A DNA stretch of 64,000 bases from an uncultured Bacteroidales bacterium (GTDB lineage Bacteria; Bacteroidota; Bacteroidia; Bacteroidales; Muribaculaceae): contig CAMTKF010000003.1 in NCBI GenBank assembly GCA_947072905.1, positions 1 through 64,000 on the forward strand, read 5' to 3'. Both the position numbers and the translations under genes were made by a program. The notes below the pieces were generated by a model that had not been told where the DNA came from, made no database searches, and saw only the letters and a list, made by a program, of their open reading frames with translations. Shown here in pieces: positions 61,255 to 64,000 of this stretch (the first letter of the stretch is position 1; each line of letters opens with the position of its first letter).

Positions 61255-63036
61255 ATGAATAAAATTTTCACATTACTTTGCGGTGCAGCTGCCACAACAA
61301 TGATGTTCAGCTGCTCAAGCGATGAGCCCAATGTTAACCCCGGCAACGGGGAAGAGGCTAACGGCGTTGCTTATCTCGCTGTAAACATCTCTGATGCCAC
61401 CCAAAGCCGTACTCTCGTCGATGATATAGAAGACGGTGATAACGGCGACTACATCTATGGCGACGAAATTGAACATAACGTCACCAAGGCCAACTTCTAC
61501 TTCTACGATGACAATGGCATCTTCGTAACCGAAGCAAGTGTATGGACCGGCGGCACAACCGGAAACACCGAAAACATTGAATACATCGGTGACAACGTGC
61601 TGGTTCTCCGCAACATCAAGGATAACAACTATCCCACATACCTTGTTACTGTACTCAACGCTCCCGCCGACTTCAAGGCAAGTCCCCGTCTCGAAGACAT
61701 GGCCAAGCAGCAGCTCAACAGCTACCTCGCCGGTGCCAACTTCATCATGAGCACCACCAGCTTTGCCAATACCAAGGGCAACGACAACTACGAAGCAGCA
61801 CCCCACAACTACTACTTCGCCAACAAACTCAAAGCCTCTGACTTCTCAAAGGAACCCATCACCGACGCCAACGCTTCTACAGTCAACAAGGTTGACATCT
61901 ACGTAGAACGTCTCGCTGCCAAGTACACCATGAGCGGTCTTACCCCCGACGGCAAATACCCCGTTGACGTTACCATCGCCGGTAATGACAACGACAACGT
62001 AGGCGGCACCACTCCCGGTACAGGCGTAGGCGCTACCAAGCTGTGGGTTAAGTTTGACGGTTGGGCAGTGAACGCCACCGAGCCCACCTCGTTCCTTTCA
62101 AAGAACCTCGACCTGCACAAGGACGGTGCCAAGATCGGCGAATGGGACTGGAATCACGCCGACTACTTCCGCAGCTTCTGGGGTGAATCAGTTCAGTACG
62201 GCAAAACTCCCGTGCTCAACTACACCACATGGGCCAACGCAGCTAAGAAGGACGTTACCAAAGCCCTCTACAGCCTCGAATGCACCAACACTCCTGATTT
62301 CATCACCTCTAACGGCAAGCTCATCAACAAGAACGTGACTCACGTTGTATTCGCTGCTACAGTTTACGCTGACGAAGACTGCACTAAGGCTCCCGACCTC
62401 GTACTCTACAACGGCGTTTACTTCCAGAAGGACCAGTACATCAAGTATGTGCTCAACTACCTCCAGAAGGCCGGCGACCTCGAATACTACGTTAAGACCG
62501 ATGAAACAAAGGTACCCGTTGAAGGCTACACTCCCACCGTTGTAAGCAACTACGTTCAGATCTGTCCCGACCAGGTTAAGCTCGTCAAGGCAAGCAACGC
62601 TACCGGCGACGTTAAGATCATCAGCGACCTCGCTGAAGGCACTCAGCTCTACACTCGCGAAGGCGATAACTTCGTGGAAGTAGGTGTTGAATCACTCAAC
62701 AACGCTCTTGCCAACTTCAACGCCAGCAACAAGGCTACTGCCTACACCGGCGGTAGGATGGTTTACTACGTTCCCGTTGAACACCTCCTCAAGAGAGCCA
62801 ACAGCGATGCTGCAATCGTAGAAGGTAACTACGGCGTGGTACGTAACCACTGGTACAACATCACCGTTAGCAAGGTATTCCGTCTTGGTGAAGGCGTATT
62901 CGAACCCGGCGACGGCACAGACGAAGATCCCGGTGAACCCCTCATCCCCGAAGATCCCAACGGCGACACCTTCGGTCTCGGTGCTCGCGTTAACATCCTC
63001 TCTTGGAAGATCGTTAACCAGAAAGTTGAACTCTAA
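61255..63036 (+). CDS. Mfa1-like major fimbrial subunit (fimbrilin lipoprotein)
   Basis: 593 residues. Lipobox in MNKIFTLLCGAAATTMMFSCSS, then a fimbrillin-type N-terminal domain (VAYLAVNISDATQSRTL, HNVTKANFYFYDDNGIF). A large insert and a C-terminal domain follow, with YYVPVEHLLKR, GVVRNHWYNITVSKVFRLGEGVFEPGD (cited for VRNHWYNITVSKV) and a final donor-like segment VNILSWKIVNQKVEL. That pattern matches Mfa1/FimA-family major subunits of Bacteroidales, which are exported as lipoproteins and assembled by protease-assisted donor-strand exchange. The codon choice suggests strong expression. Confidence 0.9.
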   Translation: MNKIFTLLCGAAATTMMFSCSSDEPNVNPGNGEEANGVAYLAVNISDATQSRTLVDDIEDGDNGDYIYGDEIEHNVTKANFYFYDDNGIFVTEASVWTGGTTGNTENIEYIGDNVLVLRNIKDNNYPTYLVTVLNAPADFKASPRLEDMAKQQLNSYLAGANFIMSTTSFANTKGNDNYEAAPHNYYFANKLKASDFSKEPITDANASTVNKVDIYVERLAAKYTMSGLTPDGKYPVDVTIAGNDNDNVGGTTPGTGVGATKLWVKFDGWAVNATEPTSFLSKNLDLHKDGAKIGEWDWNHADYFRSFWGESVQYGKTPVLNYTTWANAAKKDVTKALYSLECTNTPDFITSNGKLINKNVTHVVFAATVYADEDCTKAPDLVLYNGVYFQKDQYIKYVLNYLQKAGDLEYYVKTDETKVPVEGYTPTVVSNYVQICPDQVKLVKASNATGDVKIISDLAEGTQLYTREGDNFVEVGVESLNNALANFNASNKATAYTGGRMVYYVPVEHLLKRANSDAAIVEGNYGVVRNHWYNITVSKVFRLGEGVFEPGDGTDEDPGEPLIPEDPNGDTFGLGARVNILSWKIVNQKVEL

Positions 63037-63062
63037 TTATCCATATTGATAATAATCCGATA

Positions 63063-63121
63063 AATCAGAGGCACCGGCGCCTCACTGCATCGCACGGCAG
63101 CGGTGCCTCTGATTATTTTTT
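63063..63121 (+). terminator. Strong hairpin with T-tract between the major and minor fimbrial subunits
   Basis: The perfect 13-bp stem AATCAGAGGCACC (63063-63075) with GGTGCCTCTGATT (63102-63114) is followed by ATTTTTTT. This looks like a partial terminator lowering expression of the downstream subunit. Confidence 0.8.
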
Positions 63122-63265
63122 CTCTCTGCATTTACTTCAAAAGACTCTCCCCTCCCCCTTCTCACTCCTCTTTTTTAATTTGACAATTCCGAGCGGCACA
63201 CACCGCCTCCATATACCCCTACCAAGCATATTCACAGTTAATCACCTTGTAATTTCCATCAGGTA

Positions 63266-64000
63266 ATGCAATTCAAAAATAAACTTATCAACGTCGTTGG
63301 CCGAATCATAGCCATCTGCATGGGTATGGCCACACTGAGTTCCTGCGACAGCATGATCTACGATGATGAAGGCGACTGCGATCCCCACTACAAAGTGAGG
63401 TTCACATATGATATGAACATGAAGTTCTCTGATGCCTTCCCCGCCGAAGTCAACGCCGTTACCCTTTTCATTCTCGACGAGAACGGAAACGTTATCTGGC
63501 AGAATAGCGAGTCAGGAGAAGCCGTCAAGGCCAATGGTTATCTGATGGACGTCGACGTTCAGCCCGGCAACTACACCCTGCTCGCATGGTGTGGCGAAGG
63601 CGCAGGCTCGCACTTCGACATTCCCTTCGATGCCACCAAGCACACATCTCTAACCGCTACCCTGCAACGCGAACGTCATACCGATGGCTTCGGCAAGTCG
63701 TCGCAATTGCTCAAAAACCTCTATCACGGCAAGCTCGTGGCTCAGGAATTCCCTGCCACCCAGGGCGTGCACACTTTCACCGTTAACCTCACCAAAGACA
63801 CCAACGAGGTAAACATCGTGCTCCAGCACCTCTCGGGCGAACCTGTAGACAAAGACGACTATATATTCACCATCACCGACTACAACGGCATGCTCGACTG
63901 GGACAACTCAATCATGCCCGACGAAAAGATAACATACTTCGCTCACTACAAGGAAATGGGCTCAGCCGGCCTCGACGTTCCCGAAGTAAACCCCGAAAGC
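63266..64000 (+). CDS. Mfa2/FimB-like fimbrial subunit (cut by window end)
   Basis: The frame is open from the ATG at 63266 to the last base (245 codons). A lipobox occurs in MATLSSCDSM; the mature part, with CDPHYKVRFTYDMNMKF, NAVTLFILDENGNVIWQ, YLMDVDVQPGNYTLLAWCGEG and NEVNIVLQHLSGE, is the FimB/Mfa2 pattern. Such proteins cap and anchor the fimbria in the outer membrane. The C-terminus lies beyond the window. It follows the major subunit by 229 bp, with the hairpin in between. Confidence 0.87.
   Translation, partial: MQFKNKLINVVGRIIAICMGMATLSSCDSMIYDDEGDCDPHYKVRFTYDMNMKFSDAFPAEVNAVTLFILDENGNVIWQNSESGEAVKANGYLMDVDVQPGNYTLLAWCGEGAGSHFDIPFDATKHTSLTATLQRERHTDGFGKSSQLLKNLYHGKLVAQEFPATQGVHTFTVNLTKDTNEVNIVLQHLSGEPVDKDDYIFTITDYNGMLDWDNSIMPDEKITYFAHYKEMGSAGLDVPEVNPES

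Overview
The window looks like chromosome of a Bacteroidales bacterium, most likely a Muribaculaceae-type gut commensal (inference from gene content, not from a search). Reasons: promoters of the Bacteroidetes type (TTG, 19-20 nt, TAnnTTTG), almost no Shine-Dalgarno sequences, a NUDIX-type arabinose regulator, a glycine-lipid pair (glsB-glsA), a myo-inositol-phosphate synthase, NigD-like, WG-repeat, DUF4254, DUF3467, DUF3575 and Mfa/Fim-type fimbrial genes, and many short-signal lipoproteins.

Layout. 1-1.5 kb: edge of an integrated element, with a tyrosine recombinase beside tRNA-Phe. 1.7-4.7 kb: a membrane-anchored winged-helix regulator and an outer-membrane beta-barrel receptor. 4.9-9.9 kb (minus): a two-component system whose kinase carries a frameshift, then a small secreted protein and a WG-repeat lipoprotein. 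10-17.7 kb (minus): a complete L-arabinose operon, galM - Na+/sugar symporter - araR (NUDIX type) - araD - araA - araB. 18.1-19.4 kb: inositol-phosphate synthase. 19.5-28.1 kb (minus): M16 peptidase, ispG, purE, a PAP2-like membrane protein, rpoN, glsB, glsA and a histidine-acid phosphatase. 28.2-29.7 kb: two linked genes of unclear function. 29.7-32.9 kb (minus): rluD, a PASTA protein and an OmpA-family porin. 33-44.9 kb (plus): degenerate M23 protein, lipoprotein, dxr, rseP, RlmI-like methyltransferase, M49 peptidase, mdh, lipoprotein thioredoxin, DEAD-box helicase, GH43-like enzyme. 45.1-50.6 kb (plus): DUF4254, GT9, ruvB, flippase and glycosyltransferase, then tRNA-Pro. 51-56.7 kb (plus): ECF sigma factor, LolD-like ATPase, NigD-like lipoprotein, DUF3467, cysS, RecD-like helicase. 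56.7-57.6 kb (minus): an AT-rich HigBA-like toxin/antitoxin pair with a nonsense mutation in the antitoxin. 57.8-58.7 kb: polyprenyl diphosphate synthase. 59-64 kb: a fimbrial operon (DUF3575, DUF3868/OmpA-like, Mfa1-like major subunit, Mfa2/FimB-like subunit cut by the window end).

The most unusual feature is a family of three fold-back intergenic repeats (131, 164 and 164 bp; 4784-4914, 7679-7842, 14647-14810). They have matching ends (AAGTAAKCA), they are inverted repeats along nearly their full length, and each one abuts or overlaps a minus-strand stop codon. Two of them sit inside operons (kinase/response regulator and symporter/araR). They look like a non-autonomous mobile, or RNA-level intercistronic, element. 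Other points of interest are the broken antitoxin, palindromes upstream of the arabinose operon, a G8 tract next to the fimbrial promoter, and two strong hairpins that partition the fimbrial operon.
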